Origin: Pelagibacterales bacterium SAG-MED50
Lineage (GTDB): Bacteria; Pseudomonadota; Alphaproteobacteria; Pelagibacterales; Pelagibacteraceae
DNA: 64,000 bases
Assembly: GCA_014653385.1 (NCBI GenBank)
Contig: JACWER010000001.1
Coordinates: forward strand, 62,001-126,000
Direction: 5' to 3'
This document shows positions 33,904-43,696 of the stretch, piece by piece. Below the pieces are notes generated by a model. The model saw only the letters and a program-made list of their open reading frames with translations. It was not told the origin of the DNA and ran no database searches. Within the stretch, counting starts at the first letter, position 1. Each line of letters begins with the position of its first letter. The position numbers were made by a program, and so were the translations under genes.

Positions 33904-35160
33904 ATGCAAAAATATTCTATATTTAATCTTATTAGAAACGCTTTTTCAGGTCATCAAAACTGGGATCTAGCCTGGAAGGATCCTACTCCTAAAAAAGAAT
34001 ATGATGTTGTGATCATTGGAGGTGGTGGTCATGGTTTAGCAACTGCATATTATTTAGCAAAAGAACATAACATTACTAATGTGGCCATCATCGAAAAAGG
34101 ATGGATTGGTGGTGGTAATGTTGGACGTAATACTACCATTATAAGATCAAATTACATGCATGATGATAATGCACTCTTTAGCGAGTTTGGAATGGATTTA
34201 TGGAGAAAGATGAGCCAAGATTTAAACTATAATGTGATGTTTTCTCCAAGAGGAATTATTAATCTTGCACATTCAGATGCGCAAATGAATGTTTATGCGA
34301 GAAGAGGAAATTCTATGAGATTAAATGGAATTGATGCAGTGCTTTTAAATAGAGAGCAGGTAAAAGAAATTATTCCAATGGCTGATTTTTCTGAAAATGT
34401 AAGATTTCCAATTTTTGGAGCTTTAATGCAACCAAGTGCAGGAACAGCAAGACACGATGCGGTAGCATGGGGTTATGCACGTCAAGCAGATTCAATGGGA
34501 GTTGATATAATTCAAAACTGCGAAGTTACAGGTTTTGACGTGAGTGGAGGAAAAATTAATGGAGTAAGAACTTCAAGAGGTGACATTAAAGTTAAAAAAA
34601 TTGGTCTCTGTGTTGCAGGAAGCACAAATATTTTAGCAGAAAAATTAAATATGACGTTGCCAGTTGAAACGCATCTTCTTCAAGCATGTGTTTCAGAGCC
34701 AGTAAAACCAATTTTAGATAGAGTTGTTACTTTTGGAGCTGGACATTTCTATATTAGCCAATCTGACAAAGGTGAAATGGTAATGGGTGGAGATTTAGAT
34801 GGATACAATAGTTATGCACAAAGAGGAAATTTGCCAACTTTACAACATGTTCTTACAGAAGGAATTGCGATGATGCCATTTTTAAGTAAATTGAAAATGC
34901 TTAGAACATGGGGAGGGATAATGGATATGTCTATGGATGGCTCACCAATCATTGATAAGACACATATTGAAGGTCTATATTTGAATTGTGGATGGTGTTA
35001 TGGTGGATTTAAAGCAACTCCAGCATCGGGTTGGACATTTGCTCATACAATTGCACAAGATAGAGTTCATAAACTAAATGCTGGTTATAGTTTAAATAGA
35101 TTTAATACAGGTCATCTCCTTGATGAAAAAGGACTTGGTACAAAAACTTGGATTTCATAA
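33904..35160 (+). CDS. soxB: heterotetrameric sarcosine oxidase, beta subunit (or N-methylglutamate dehydrogenase homologue)
   Basis: The 418-aa flavoprotein begins MQKYSIFNLIRNAF, then VVIIGGGGHGLATAYYLAKEH for FAD binding and IEKGWIGGGNVGRNTTIIRSNY near the flavin. The C-terminus has YLNCGWCYGGFKATPASG. These are standard SoxB features. SoxB carries the substrate-binding FAD site and demethylates sarcosine. MgdA subunits of N-methylglutamate dehydrogenase are close homologues, and a GmaS/MgsABC set lies about 28 kb away, so both substrates must be considered. First gene of a four-gene operon with soxD, soxA, soxG order. Confidence 0.85.
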   Translation: MQKYSIFNLIRNAFSGHQNWDLAWKDPTPKKEYDVVIIGGGGHGLATAYYLAKEHNITNVAIIEKGWIGGGNVGRNTTIIRSNYMHDDNALFSEFGMDLWRKMSQDLNYNVMFSPRGIINLAHSDAQMNVYARRGNSMRLNGIDAVLLNREQVKEIIPMADFSENVRFPIFGALMQPSAGTARHDAVAWGYARQADSMGVDIIQNCEVTGFDVSGGKINGVRTSRGDIKVKKIGLCVAGSTNILAEKLNMTLPVETHLLQACVSEPVKPILDRVVTFGAGHFYISQSDKGEMVMGGDLDGYNSYAQRGNLPTLQHVLTEGIAMMPFLSKLKMLRTWGGIMDMSMDGSPIIDKTHIEGLYLNCGWCYGGFKATPASGWTFAHTIAQDRVHKLNAGYSLNRFNTGHLLDEKGLGTKTWIS

Positions 35161-35430
35161 ATGCTTCATATTAAATGTCCTCACTGTGGAATGAGATCTC
35201 AAAATGAATTTTCTTATGGTGGAGATGCAACTGTTAAAAGACCAGAGCTTGATAAAGAAATATCTGATCAAGATTGGGATAATTTTGTCTATAATAGAAA
35301 AAGTCTAAGAGGAAAACATTGGGAGTTATGGCAACATTTGTCAGGCTGTAGACAATGGATAAAGGTTGAGAGAGATACAGCTACACATGAAATTTTTAAT
35401 AGCCTTAAAGCTAATGAGGAAATTTCATAA
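35161..35430 (+). CDS. soxD: sarcosine oxidase delta subunit
   Basis: The 89-aa protein has the zinc-binding N-terminus LHIKCPHCGMRSQNEFSYGG and a further conserved cysteine/histidine region HLSGCRQWIKVERDTATHEI. This size and motif arrangement is diagnostic of the SoxD/SoxE family. It is a small structural subunit of the heterotetramer. Its ATG follows the soxB stop directly, and its stop overlaps the soxA start by one base (TAATG). Confidence 0.9.
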   Translation: MLHIKCPHCGMRSQNEFSYGGDATVKRPELDKEISDQDWDNFVYNRKSLRGKHWELWQHLSGCRQWIKVERDTATHEIFNSLKANEEIS

Positions 35431-38426
35431 TGTCACAAAGCTACAGATTAGATAATATTGGCTTAATCAATAGAGACAAGAAACTCTCATTCAAATTTAA
35501 TGGTATTACTTATAATGGATATGAAGGTGACACTCTTGCTTCAGCCTTAATAGCTAATGGTGTCCATTTAGTTGGTAGAAGTTTTAAATATCACAGACCT
35601 AGAGGTTTTTTTGGAGCAGGGGTTGATGAGCCGTATGCAATAGTACAATTGTATAGAAACGGTGAAACTGAACCCAATATTAAAGCTACAGAACAAGAGC
35701 TTTTTGAAGGTTTGGAAGCAACAAGTGTAAACTGTTGGCCTAGTGTTAACTTTGATATTGGTGCTATAAATAATTTCTTAAAGATTTTTCTTCCAGCTGG
35801 TTTTTATTATAAAACTTTCATGTGGCCTAAAAGCTTTTGGTATAAAGTTTATGAACCATTTATTAGAAAAGCAGCAGGACTAGGTGTTGCATCTACTAAA
35901 CATGACAAAGAAAGATATGAACATAAATATGAATATTGTGATTTGTTAATTGCAGGTTCAGGACCGTCTGGTTTAGCAAGCGCATATGCTGCAGCAAAAA
36001 ATGGTGCACGAGTTATTTTAGCTGAAGATAAAGCTAGACATGGAGGAACATTATTAACTAGTGATGTTAACATAGGAAATCAATCTGGTAAGGAATGGGC
36101 TGAGGGAATAATTTCAGAACTTAAAGAAATGCCTAATGTAATTGTTAAAAATAGATCACAGGTTTTTGGTTATTATGATCATAATATGCTAGTGATGTCA
36201 GAGAGAATAAGTGATCATCTTCCTAAAACAAAAAAATTTCACCCAAAACAAAGACTTTGGTACATTAGAGCAAAAGAAGTTTTAATTTCTTCAGGGTCAA
36301 TCGAAAGACCAATAGTTTTTGGTAACAACGATACACCAGGTGTAATGCTATCATCAGCTGCAAAAGAGTATCTTAAAGTTTATGGAGTATTAGTTGGAAG
36401 AAACCCTTTAATATTTACTAACAATGATAGTGGGTATGAGACCGCAATTGAATTTAAAAAAAATGGAGTTGATCCAGTCATTTTAGATACAAGAAAAGAT
36501 CCACAATCAGAAATAGTTGATGAAGCAAAAAATTTAGGAATAAATATTAAATTTTCTTATGTAGTAGTTGCTGCCCAAGGGTACAAAAAGATAAAATCAG
36601 CTGATATTGCTAGGATTTCAGATGATAAAGAGCAACTTGGAACAGTAGAGAATATAAAATGTGACTGTATATGTGTTTCTGGTTTTTGGACACCAACTAT
36701 TCATCTAGCCTCACAATCAGGAAATAAAACAAAATTCAACGAGGATATTGATGCATTTGTTCCAGGAATATCAAAACAAAATGAAACCACGTTAGGTGCA
36801 GCAAATGGAACTTATACTCTGGACGAAACCTTAAAAAGTTCTTTTGAAACAGGACATGAATTATCAAAAAAAATTACGAACAACGACAATGAAATTTCTT
36901 TTCCAAACGTTGTTGAAAAAAAATCAACAACACATGATAAATTTTGGTGTGTACCATTACCTGAAGGAAAAAATTATAAAAGATTTTTAGATTTTCAAAA
37001 TGATGTTTCCGTTTCAGATGTTGAGATAGCGCTTAAAGAAGGCTATCGATCAATTGAACATGTAAAAAGATATACGACACTTGGAATGGCAACAGACCAA
37101 GGTAAAACAAGTAATTTAAATGGTTTGCAATTAGTATCTAACATAGAAAACAAAGTAGTACCAAATGTTGGTCACACTACTTTTAGACCTCCTTATACAC
37201 CTATTTCTATAGGTGCGATTGTTGGAAGGGAAGTTGGAAAACACTCAAAACCCACAAGAAAGTCTCCAATGCATTCATGGCATAAAAAAAATAATGCAGT
37301 TTTTGTTGATGCAGGTGTCTGGTTAAGACCTAGATATTATAAACAAGGAAATGAAAATTTATTCGAAGGATCCAAAAGAGAAGCAAAAAATGTCAGAACA
37401 AATGTAGGAATTTGTGATGTCACTACATTAGGTAAAATAGATATTAAAGGACCAGATGCAGCAGAGTTACTTAATAGAGTTTATACAAATGCATGGTTAA
37501 AACTACCTGTGGGTAAAGCAAGATACGGCGTGATGTTGAGAGAAGATGGAATTGTTATGGATGACGGAACAACTACAAGAATTTCTGAAAACCATTATCA
37601 TATGACAACTACTACCGCACAAGCTGCAAACGTTCTTTCACATTTAGAATATTATTTGCAATTAGTTTGGCCAGAATTAAATGTGAATGTAGTTTCAACT
37701 ACAGAGCAATGGGCTGGCGCTGCAATTGCTGGACCTAAATCTAGAGATTTATTACAAAAATTATTTCCAAATTCTGATGTATCAAATGAAGGATTGCCTT
37801 TTATGGGTTACATAGAGGAAGATTTGTTTGGAGTAAAAGCAAGAATTTTTAGAATTTCATTTTCAGGTGAACTTGCTTATGAAGTAAATGTAGAGTCGGA
37901 TAATGGAAACTTTATGTGGGAAAAGATCATGGAAGTGGGTCATGAATTTAAAATTCAACCATACGGAACAGAAGCACTTTCAACTCTTAGAATTGAAATG
38001 GGACATGTTGCAGGTTCTGAGCTTGATGGAAGAACAATACCATATGACAACTCTTTGGAGGGATTACTAAGTAAAAAGAAAGATTTTATTGGTAAAAGAT
38101 CTTTAAGCAGAAAGGCATTTACTGCTGAAGATAGACAAAAAGTTGTTGGAGTTGTTCCATTAGATAAAAAAACAAGTATTCCTGAAGGATCGCATCTAGT
38201 TAAAGACTCAAATGCTCCACTCCCAAATCCAAAATTAGGTTATATTTCAGCATCTTGCTGGAGTGTAGAGCATGATAATCCATTTTCACTAGCAATACTT
38301 AAAGATGGAAAAAACATGATTGGTGAAAAACTATTTGTAATGTCTCCACTTAAAAATAAAGTAATTCCAGTTGAAATTGTTTCTTCACACTATGTTGATC
38401 CAAAAGGTGAAAGGGTTAGATCATGA
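35430..38426 (+). CDS. soxA: sarcosine oxidase alpha subunit
   Basis: The 998-aa protein has the full SoxA layout: N-terminal ferredoxin-like fold ([16 protein letters not shown]), an NAD-binding flavoprotein domain with [21 protein letters not shown] near residue 170 and [20 protein letters not shown], and a C-terminal GcvT domain ([26 protein letters not shown]). The GcvT part transfers the methyl carbon to THF as methylene-THF. Length agrees with other alphaproteobacterial SoxA. It overlaps soxG by 4 bases (ATGA). Confidence 0.92.
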   Translation: MSQSYRLDNIGLINRDKKLSFKFNGITYNGYEGDTLASALIANGVHLVGRSFKYHRPRGFFGAGVDEPYAIVQLYRNGETEPNIKATEQELFEGLEATSVNCWPSVNFDIGAINNFLKIFLPAGFYYKTFMWPKSFWYKVYEPFIRKAAGLGVASTKHDKERYEHKYEYCDLLIAGSGPSGLASAYAAAKNGARVILAEDKARHGGTLLTSDVNIGNQSGKEWAEGIISELKEMPNVIVKNRSQVFGYYDHNMLVMSERISDHLPKTKKFHPKQRLWYIRAKEVLISSGSIERPIVFGNNDTPGVMLSSAAKEYLKVYGVLVGRNPLIFTNNDSGYETAIEFKKNGVDPVILDTRKDPQSEIVDEAKNLGINIKFSYVVVAAQGYKKIKSADIARISDDKEQLGTVENIKCDCICVSGFWTPTIHLASQSGNKTKFNEDIDAFVPGISKQNETTLGAANGTYTLDETLKSSFETGHELSKKITNNDNEISFPNVVEKKSTTHDKFWCVPLPEGKNYKRFLDFQNDVSVSDVEIALKEGYRSIEHVKRYTTLGMATDQGKTSNLNGLQLVSNIENKVVPNVGHTTFRPPYTPISIGAIVGREVGKHSKPTRKSPMHSWHKKNNAVFVDAGVWLRPRYYKQGNENLFEGSKREAKNVRTNVGICDVTTLGKIDIKGPDAAELLNRVYTNAWLKLPVGKARYGVMLREDGIVMDDGTTTRISENHYHMTTTTAQAANVLSHLEYYLQLVWPELNVNVVSTTEQWAGAAIAGPKSRDLLQKLFPNSDVSNEGLPFMGYIEEDLFGVKARIFRISFSGELAYEVNVESDNGNFMWEKIMEVGHEFKIQPYGTEALSTLRIEMGHVAGSELDGRTIPYDNSLEGLLSKKKDFIGKRSLSRKAFTAEDRQKVVGVVPLDKKTSIPEGSHLVKDSNAPLPNPKLGYISASCWSVEHDNPFSLAILKDGKNMIGEKLFVMSPLKNKVIPVEIVSSHYVDPKGERVRS

Positions 38427-39010
38427 GTTTAATGTCAGCTTTAGCAAATGCTCATTCAACAGGTCAGTTTGGCGATCATGAAGGTAAAAATGAAAATGAT
38501 CTTACAAAGATTTCTGAAATAAAAAATTTATTAATAGTTCAAATAGTTCAGTATAAAAATTCTACTGAATCAATTGATAGCATTGATATTGATGGTTTAA
38601 AATTAAAAGATGAGCCGCTAAGTGTATCAAGTAATACTGATACAAGAATTTTATGGAACGGACCAAAAAATTGGCTTTTGGTTTCAACAAAAAAAGATTT
38701 GATTACAAATATATCAGAAAATTTTAAAGAAACAGATTTTGCTGTAACAGATTTATCTCATTCAAAAGCTATAATTGAAATAGAGGGAAAAGATACAAAA
38801 GAAATTTTAAAGAAAGGCTGTCCTTTTAATTTTAATACTTTAGAAAAAAATAATTCAATAAATTCTACTTACAATGGAATAGCTTTTACTGTGGATATGC
38901 TGGATGATAATCCTGATAAAGTAAGATTATTTGCTCTTAGAAGTTTTGGTGAATCTTTGTATCACTCTGTGACGGATGCATCTTTAGAATTTGGTTTTAA
39001 ATCTTTATAA
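38423..39010 (+). CDS. soxG: sarcosine oxidase gamma subunit
   Basis: The 195-aa protein is a GcvT-fold fragment typical of Sox[48 protein letters not shown] and [26 protein letters not shown]. It stabilises the tetramer together with SoxA. It is the last gene of the operon, ending 6 bases before the end of the convergent EamA gene. Confidence 0.88.
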   Translation: MSLMSALANAHSTGQFGDHEGKNENDLTKISEIKNLLIVQIVQYKNSTESIDSIDIDGLKLKDEPLSVSSNTDTRILWNGPKNWLLVSTKKDLITNISENFKETDFAVTDLSHSKAIIEIEGKDTKEILKKGCPFNFNTLEKNNSINSTYNGIAFTVDMLDDNPDKVRLFALRSFGESLYHSVTDASLEFGFKSL

Positions 39011-39016
39011 CTTTTT

Positions 39017-39865
39017 TTAATCTCTTGTTGCAATATAAACGCCAATTGAAGTAATTAGAAATCCGATTAAATCCAAATTAGTTAGACTTTCATCTAAGAA
39101 CAACCAAGCCATAAAAGCAGAGGTGGTTGGTATTAAAAAAAATATTGAAACAGTTTTGCTTGCTGAGTTATTTTTAATTAAATACATCAATATTGTAAAA
39201 GCACCAAATGATACCAATAATATTTGGTGACTCATTGCAATTATAAATGTTTGTGTAAAATCAATATAAGGATCAGCAAATAAAATTATTATTAATAAGT
39301 GAAACAAACATCCACCTAGAGCTTGATTCATATTGCTGACAGATAAAGGCAAATTATTACTTAATTTTTTTTGCCATAAAGTAGAAAATGTAATTGCAAG
39401 TAATGCTATAATTGTTGCGACTAATCCAGCAGTTGGTATTTTAGAACCTATATCAAAACCCAAAACAAGTGCTGCACCAGCAAATCCCAATAAAACTCCC
39501 ACCCATTGTTTTGTGCAAACTTCTTCATTTAAGATTGGACCACTTAAAGCATTTGTAAGAACTGGCTGTAAAGTCACTATTAATGCTGCAATTCCAGTAG
39601 GCATACCTATTGAAATTGAATAAAAAACACCTCCAAGATAAAAACCATGAAAAAGCACTCCACTAAAAAAAGACTCAAAAAAACTTTTTCTACTAACTAA
39701 AATTTTTTCTTTTGAGTAAAGAGAAAACATAAAAAATCCTAAAGCTACCAAAGCAAATCTGAATGCAAGTGCAGCAAATGGATCACTGTTATCTATAATT
39801 GGTTTTGTAGTAATAAAGGCTGATGACCAAAGTAAAATAAAAATGAGTGGAAAAATTTTAACCAT
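39017..39865 (-). CDS. EamA/DMT family membrane exporter
   Basis: The 282-aa protein has about ten hydrophobic helices and the duplicated EamA layout. The start IFPLIFILLWSSAFITTKP and the end MAWLFLDESLTNLDLIGFLITSIGVYI are typical of drug/metabolite transporters such as RhtA-type exporters. It probably exports amino acids or other small metabolites. It converges on soxG and has no evident operon partner. Confidence 0.85.
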   Translation of the reverse strand: MVKIFPLIFILLWSSAFITTKPIIDNSDPFAALAFRFALVALGFFMFSLYSKEKILVSRKSFFESFFSGVLFHGFYLGGVFYSISIGMPTGIAALIVTLQPVLTNALSGPILNEEVCTKQWVGVLLGFAGAALVLGFDIGSKIPTAGLVATIIALLAITFSTLWQKKLSNNLPLSVSNMNQALGGCLFHLLIIILFADPYIDFTQTFIIAMSHQILLVSFGAFTILMYLIKNNSASKTVSIFFLIPTTSAFMAWLFLDESLTNLDLIGFLITSIGVYIATRD

Positions 39866-39974
39866 TTTTGACTTATAGTTTAAATATTTAGTTAGTATTA
39901 GAAATAATAACCAAAATGGACCAATTCTACCTTGAGTTGATTCACATAATAAGTATTAATTAATCAACTTATTT

Positions 39975-40271
39975 ATGAAATTTAAAAAAATATATTTTTT
40001 AGTTTTAATTTCTGTATTTTTATCTGGGTGTATTCAGTCTACAGCTTTACTAGGCCCGGGTGTTACAATAGCTACAACCGGTAATATTATGCAAGCTGGC
40101 CTACAATATGGGGCTAACACGGCAATAAAAAATGAAACTGGCAAAGATGCAATCACACATTTAAAAGATGCTGTAAACGAGGAACAAGATAATAAAAAAC
40201 TTGAAGAAAAAATAAGAAATATTGCTAGCAATACAATTGATAAAGTGAAGAGAAAACTATTAACAAACTAA
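39975..40271 (+). CDS. small lipoprotein, 98 aa
   Basis: A type II signal sequence (KIYFLVLISVFLSGC) with lipobox LSGC predicts lipid attachment at Cys19. A Gly/Thr-rich stretch (LLGPGVTIATTGNIMQAGLQYG) is followed by a charged amphipathic helix. The family is unknown to me; similar proteins occur in SAR11 genomes from memory. It overlaps the end of the convergent gene at 40268 by 4 bases. Confidence 0.7.
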   Translation: MKFKKIYFLVLISVFLSGCIQSTALLGPGVTIATTGNIMQAGLQYGANTAIKNETGKDAITHLKDAVNEEQDNKKLEEKIRNIASNTIDKVKRKLLTN

Positions 40272-40708
40272 TTTAAAATATTTAAAGTAATAAGTTTCTT
40301 TTGTTTTGTTTCGTTACACCACATTTCATAACTTTCACAAACTCTCCAAAGGTGATCAAATGCCCTTTGAGATATTTCTAAAGGAAAATGAGTTTTTGCA
40401 TAATATAGTTTAGGTATTTTAATCAAAAATTTAACCATAGAGTCTTTTTGTATCTCTAAAAGTCTCATAGTTTCATCATTAACTTTTTTACCAGTAGTTT
40501 TATCGATTAAATTATTTTTCTTTAAGTCTAAAAACCATTTGTCATGAAATTCTCCTGAGCTAATTAATTCATAATCTTTTGTTGTCATAAAAACTTCAAA
40601 TGCCTGAATATTAGTCATTTCAGGGTTTTCTTTTTTAATATCTGTAACTTTGTAATAAATTAATTCTGCAACTCTTAGGACATAAGGCTTATCTTTATCT
40701 TCAAACAT
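40268..40708 (-). CDS. hypothetical protein, 146 aa
   Basis: This soluble, Lys/Glu-rich, mostly helical protein starts MFEDKDKPYVLRVAELIYYK and ends with a region holding two Cys-Glu pairs (HLWRVCESYEMWCNETKQ). I recognise no domain. It is 3 bases downstream of the racemase-like gene and so is probably co-transcribed with it. Confidence 0.6.
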   Translation of the reverse strand: MFEDKDKPYVLRVAELIYYKVTDIKKENPEMTNIQAFEVFMTTKDYELISSGEFHDKWFLDLKKNNLIDKTTGKKVNDETMRLLEIQKDSMVKFLIKIPKLYYAKTHFPLEISQRAFDHLWRVCESYEMWCNETKQKKLITLNILN

Positions 40709-40711
40709 TAA

Positions 40712-41458
40712 TTAGCCTTTGTGTTTACTCATTGCAGAATTTGCAAGTATTAAATTAGGATCTAAAAAAATTTTAGAGGATCTTATATTGCTAAATGATT
40801 TAAATGCAAAAATTGCAATTGGAAGTTCTGTACAACCTAATATTATTTTCTTACATTTCATTTTAATTAACTCATTAATTGCAGGCTGTATTGCTTTTGC
40901 AGCAGCTTTAACATTACCCATTTTAACAAATTTTATAGCTTTATTTACTGATTTTTTTTGAAGGTTTTGAGAAGGGTTTATCAGGTGAAAATCTTTATTA
41001 AAAATTTTATCATATACACCTGTTTTTAGTGTCCCTTCAGTAGCCAATAAACCTACTTTTGAATTTTTCTTACAATTTTTTTTTGTAAATTTAAAAACTT
41101 CTTTTGGCATATTTACAATAGGGATATTTATTTTTTTTTGTAAATCATCAAACCAATAATGTGCTGTGTTGCATGGAATAACAATAAATTTACATTTATT
41201 TTTTTCAAGTAATTTACATCCATGAAGTAAACTTTTTAAAACATTGTTATATTTCTTTTTACTAGCATTATTTGAGGATTTATTTGATAAATTTCCAGTT
41301 TGCACTCCTATAGACTCTGGTCTGCCTGGTATGTTTGATTTGTTATAAAGAATGAATAAAGGGTACTCTTGATCTATTTTTCCTCTATTTAAGATTGCAA
41401 GTTTATTACAAAAATCTAAACCTGCTTGAGTTCCCATTCCACCTAAGATACCGATCAT
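40712..41458 (-). CDS. aspartate/glutamate racemase family protein
   Basis: The 248-aa protein starts MIGILGGMGTQAGLDFCNKL and carries the two catalytic cysteines of the cofactor-independent racemase family in FIVIPCNTAHYWFDD and KKIILGCTELPIAI. Members interconvert L- and D-aspartate, glutamate or related acids (YgeA-like). Length is as expected. Specificity cannot be read from sequence. Confidence 0.82.
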   Translation of the reverse strand: MIGILGGMGTQAGLDFCNKLAILNRGKIDQEYPLFILYNKSNIPGRPESIGVQTGNLSNKSSNNASKKKYNNVLKSLLHGCKLLEKNKCKFIVIPCNTAHYWFDDLQKKINIPIVNMPKEVFKFTKKNCKKNSKVGLLATEGTLKTGVYDKIFNKDFHLINPSQNLQKKSVNKAIKFVKMGNVKAAAKAIQPAINELIKMKCKKIILGCTELPIAIFAFKSFSNIRSSKIFLDPNLILANSAMSKHKG

Positions 41459-41482
41459 AATATATTTTTGAAATTAATTTAA

Positions 41483-41830
41483 TTAGATTGCTTTATTAAT
41501 TCCTCTCATAAAAACTAGAACCAAGCAACCATTTATTGTGTGTGATGAGTGTTTTGAACCTGGCTTAAAAGATATAAAGTCACCTTTTTTAAAAATCTTA
41601 CCATCAGGATCAGTTAATTCTCCATCTAAGATTAAAAATTCTTCAAAGCCAGTGTGTTCATGAGGTAAACTTTTTGAACCTGGTTCCATCTTAAGAACAT
41701 AAGTACCCTGACCACCATTTTCTCTATTGTAGCTTATTTTATGCCAACTCATACCAGGCACAACAACACCATAGTTATCAAAAGGTTCAAATTTAAGATT
41801 ATTAAAGTCTATTATTTGTCTTTTTTCCAT
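41483..41830 (-). CDS. cupin-domain protein, 115 aa
   Basis: This small single-domain cupin has motif 1 SLPHEHTGFEEFLILDGEL and motif 2 GDFISFKPGSKHSSHTINGC, giving the metal ligands two His, Glu and His. Many cupins of this size are ChrR-type or bind small metabolites. There is no enzyme neighbour that fixes its role. It sits 24 bases upstream of the racemase gene on the same strand. Confidence 0.78.
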   Translation of the reverse strand: MEKRQIIDFNNLKFEPFDNYGVVVPGMSWHKISYNRENGGQGTYVLKMEPGSKSLPHEHTGFEEFLILDGELTDPDGKIFKKGDFISFKPGSKHSSHTINGCLVLVFMRGINKAI

Positions 41831-41872
41831 ACTTTATAGTAATAACAATTTCTTAATATATACAATCTCTTT

Positions 41873-42805
41873 ATGATAAATTTAAGGCATATAAAATTTT
41901 TAGCAATAATCATCTTTATCTTATTATTAAGTGCCCAATCATTTGCAGATAAAAAATTTGAAAAAGATTTAAAAAAAATTTCTAAAGATAGTGGGTTCGT
42001 AGATAATTTGGGAAAGATTTATCCAATTGATGACATAACAGATAAAAAAAATACTTTAATAGTTGTTTATAATCACGGAAGTCAAAATGACCAAACTTTA
42101 GATAAATGTAATAAAAAATGGAATAAAGTACCCCCAATTATACTTAATTTGCATGATAAAAAAATAAATGATTTAAAAATCAAGATTTTAAAATTTTGTT
42201 CTGGTGTTAGGGGTTGGGGTAAAAATCATCAGGATAAAATGGATGCACGTTATAAAAATAAAAAACAAAAAGAATTTTTAAACATAATTAAAACTGATGG
42301 TGACAAAATTAAATTTCAAACGCAAAAACAATTTGTTAAACAAAAATTGATTAATCAAAAAATTGATGATTTAATAAATCTTGGATTTAATAATATTATT
42401 CTAGTTGGCCATTCAGCTGGCGGTTGGGCATCGATTACTTTAAAATCTCAATTTCCAAAAAAAATTGGTGCTGTGATTGCTATTAATCCTGCATTCTCTG
42501 GAAAATTTAGCAATAGAAAAAATTGGCCTTTTTGGGCAATCATAAGAGAGTATGGTGTTAGTCAAATAGATATAACAAATTTGAAAAATACAATGGTTTA
42601 TGTACATGATAAAGATGAGTGGGAAACATCAGAATCTCTTTCTTTTTTAAATATAGATAATGTAAATTTTAAAAATATTAGTAAATCTAATTGCAAAGCA
42701 AAATTGATTTTTGGCAAACATCACGGAATACCTTTAACCAAATGTTTTGCGGAATCTGATGTTAATAAAAAAGAAATGATTAACTTCTTAGAGGGAATAT
42801 TTTAA
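41873..42805 (+). CDS. secreted alpha/beta hydrolase
   Basis: The 310-aa protein has a signal peptide (FLAIIIFILLLSAQSFA) and a nucleophile elbow LVGHSAGGWASITL with the Ser of a Ser-Asp-His triad; YVHDKDEW and GKHHGIPLTKC are candidates for Asp and His. The region between residues 95 and 160 is very lysine-rich and may be a lid. Probably a periplasmic esterase or peptidase of unknown substrate. Confidence 0.72.
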   Translation: MINLRHIKFLAIIIFILLLSAQSFADKKFEKDLKKISKDSGFVDNLGKIYPIDDITDKKNTLIVVYNHGSQNDQTLDKCNKKWNKVPPIILNLHDKKINDLKIKILKFCSGVRGWGKNHQDKMDARYKNKKQKEFLNIIKTDGDKIKFQTQKQFVKQKLINQKIDDLINLGFNNIILVGHSAGGWASITLKSQFPKKIGAVIAINPAFSGKFSNRKNWPFWAIIREYGVSQIDITNLKNTMVYVHDKDEWETSESLSFLNIDNVNFKNISKSNCKAKLIFGKHHGIPLTKCFAESDVNKKEMINFLEGIF

Positions 42806-42829
42806 GTTATATTTCGAGGGACTAATTGG

Positions 42830-42893
42830 TATTGGCTGAAATATTTAGCTAAATAATTAAAAAATTAATTTAAATAAAAAATCTCAGCCAATA
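42830..42893. repeat. 10-bp perfect inverted repeat with long AT-rich spacer
   Basis: TATTGGCTGA (42830-42839) and TCAGCCAATA (42884-42893) are exact reverse complements with 44 bases between them. The spacer is itself partly self-complementary (ATTAAAAAATTAAT). It fills the gap between the convergent hydrolase and cold-shock genes. It may act as a bidirectional terminator or 3-prime end stabiliser for the cold-shock mRNA. Confidence 0.6.
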
Positions 42894-42904
42894 GGAAGTG
42901 TGAA

Positions 42905-43111
42905 TTATGCAGTTTTTAAGTTAACTGCTGAAGGACCTTTAGGACCATCTTCAACATCGAAAGTCAAAGCTTGACCCTCATCTAAACCGTTCATACCAGC
43001 ATCTCTTACAGCTGAAACATGTACAAACACATCTTTTTCTTTATCTTCTCTTTCAATAAAACCAAAACCTTTAGTTGGATTGAACCATTTTACTTTTCCT
43101 TGTAGACTCAT
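42905..43111 (-). CDS. cspA: cold-shock domain protein (CspA family)
   Basis: The 68-aa OB-fold protein carries RNP1 KGFGFIERE and RNP2 DVFVHVSAV motifs with the expected aromatic residues, starting [13 protein letters not shown]. Such proteins bind single-stranded RNA/DNA and act as RNA chaperones. The upstream 117 bases hold an inverted repeat in the leader. In SAR11, Csp genes are often highly expressed; regulation here is not determined. Confidence 0.95.
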   Translation of the reverse strand: MSLQGKVKWFNPTKGFGFIEREDKEKDVFVHVSAVRDAGMNGLDEGQALTFDVEDGPKGPSAVNLKTA

Positions 43112-43143
43112 ATTTATCTTCTTACTTTTCGTTGTATTAATTT

Positions 43144-43163
43144 ATTACTTATAATTAAGTAAT
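43144..43163 (-). promoter_or_regulatory. inverted repeat in the cold-shock gene leader
   Basis: ATTACTTA and TAAGTAAT are perfect 8-base arms around a four-base loop, about 32 bases upstream of the cspA start. A structured leader is usual in cold-shock mRNAs. The stem has only one GC pair per arm, so it would melt easily. Function is inferred only. Confidence 0.35.
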
Positions 43164-43228
43164 TCTGGCTTTGTTTAGATTTTAAAGGGTTTTGTCAACA
43201 AAATAGATTAAAAATATAGATTAATTAT

Positions 43229-43696
43229 TTAATTGTTGTTTATAATTTTAGTTAAATAGACAGAATTAACGTCTTCTTTATAGTGGGCAAAAGGTTTGCA
43301 TGTTTCAAAACCACACTTTTTAAATAGTTTTCTAGCAGGTATAAAAAAATCTCCAGCACCAGTTTCAATACTTAATCTATTTATATCGAGTTTTTTTGCC
43401 TCGTTAATTAAATGATTGATAACATTAATACCATTACCTTGATTTCTAAAATCATTATGAATTCTTATAGATTTAAATTCACCATGCTCTTTATCCAAAA
43501 ATTTTAAAGCACCACATCCCATTAGCATATCGTCTTTCCATAAACTCCAAAATTTTATTGATGAAATTTTTAGTCCAGGAATATCTAATACATGAGCACT
43601 CCCTTCAGGGGAGGCAGCTCTTAATTCAATAAAATGCTTTATAAGTAATTCATGAACTTCTTGATTATCAAAATTACCTTCTATTGATTTTAACAT
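43229..43696 (-). CDS. GNAT-family N-acetyltransferase
   Basis: The 155-aa protein has a GNAT acetyl-CoA loop (HNDFRNQGNGINVINHLINEA) following MGCGALKFLDKEHGEFKSI, and the late motif ARKLFKKCGFETCKPFAHY. These are the standard A and B motifs. Acceptor substrate unknown. The start directly follows purK by zero bases, so it is expressed with the purine genes. Confidence 0.85.
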   Translation of the reverse strand: MLKSIEGNFDNQEVHELLIKHFIELRAASPEGSAHVLDIPGLKISSIKFWSLWKDDMLMGCGALKFLDKEHGEFKSIRIHNDFRNQGNGINVINHLINEAKKLDINRLSIETGAGDFFIPARKLFKKCGFETCKPFAHYKEDVNSVYLTKIINNN

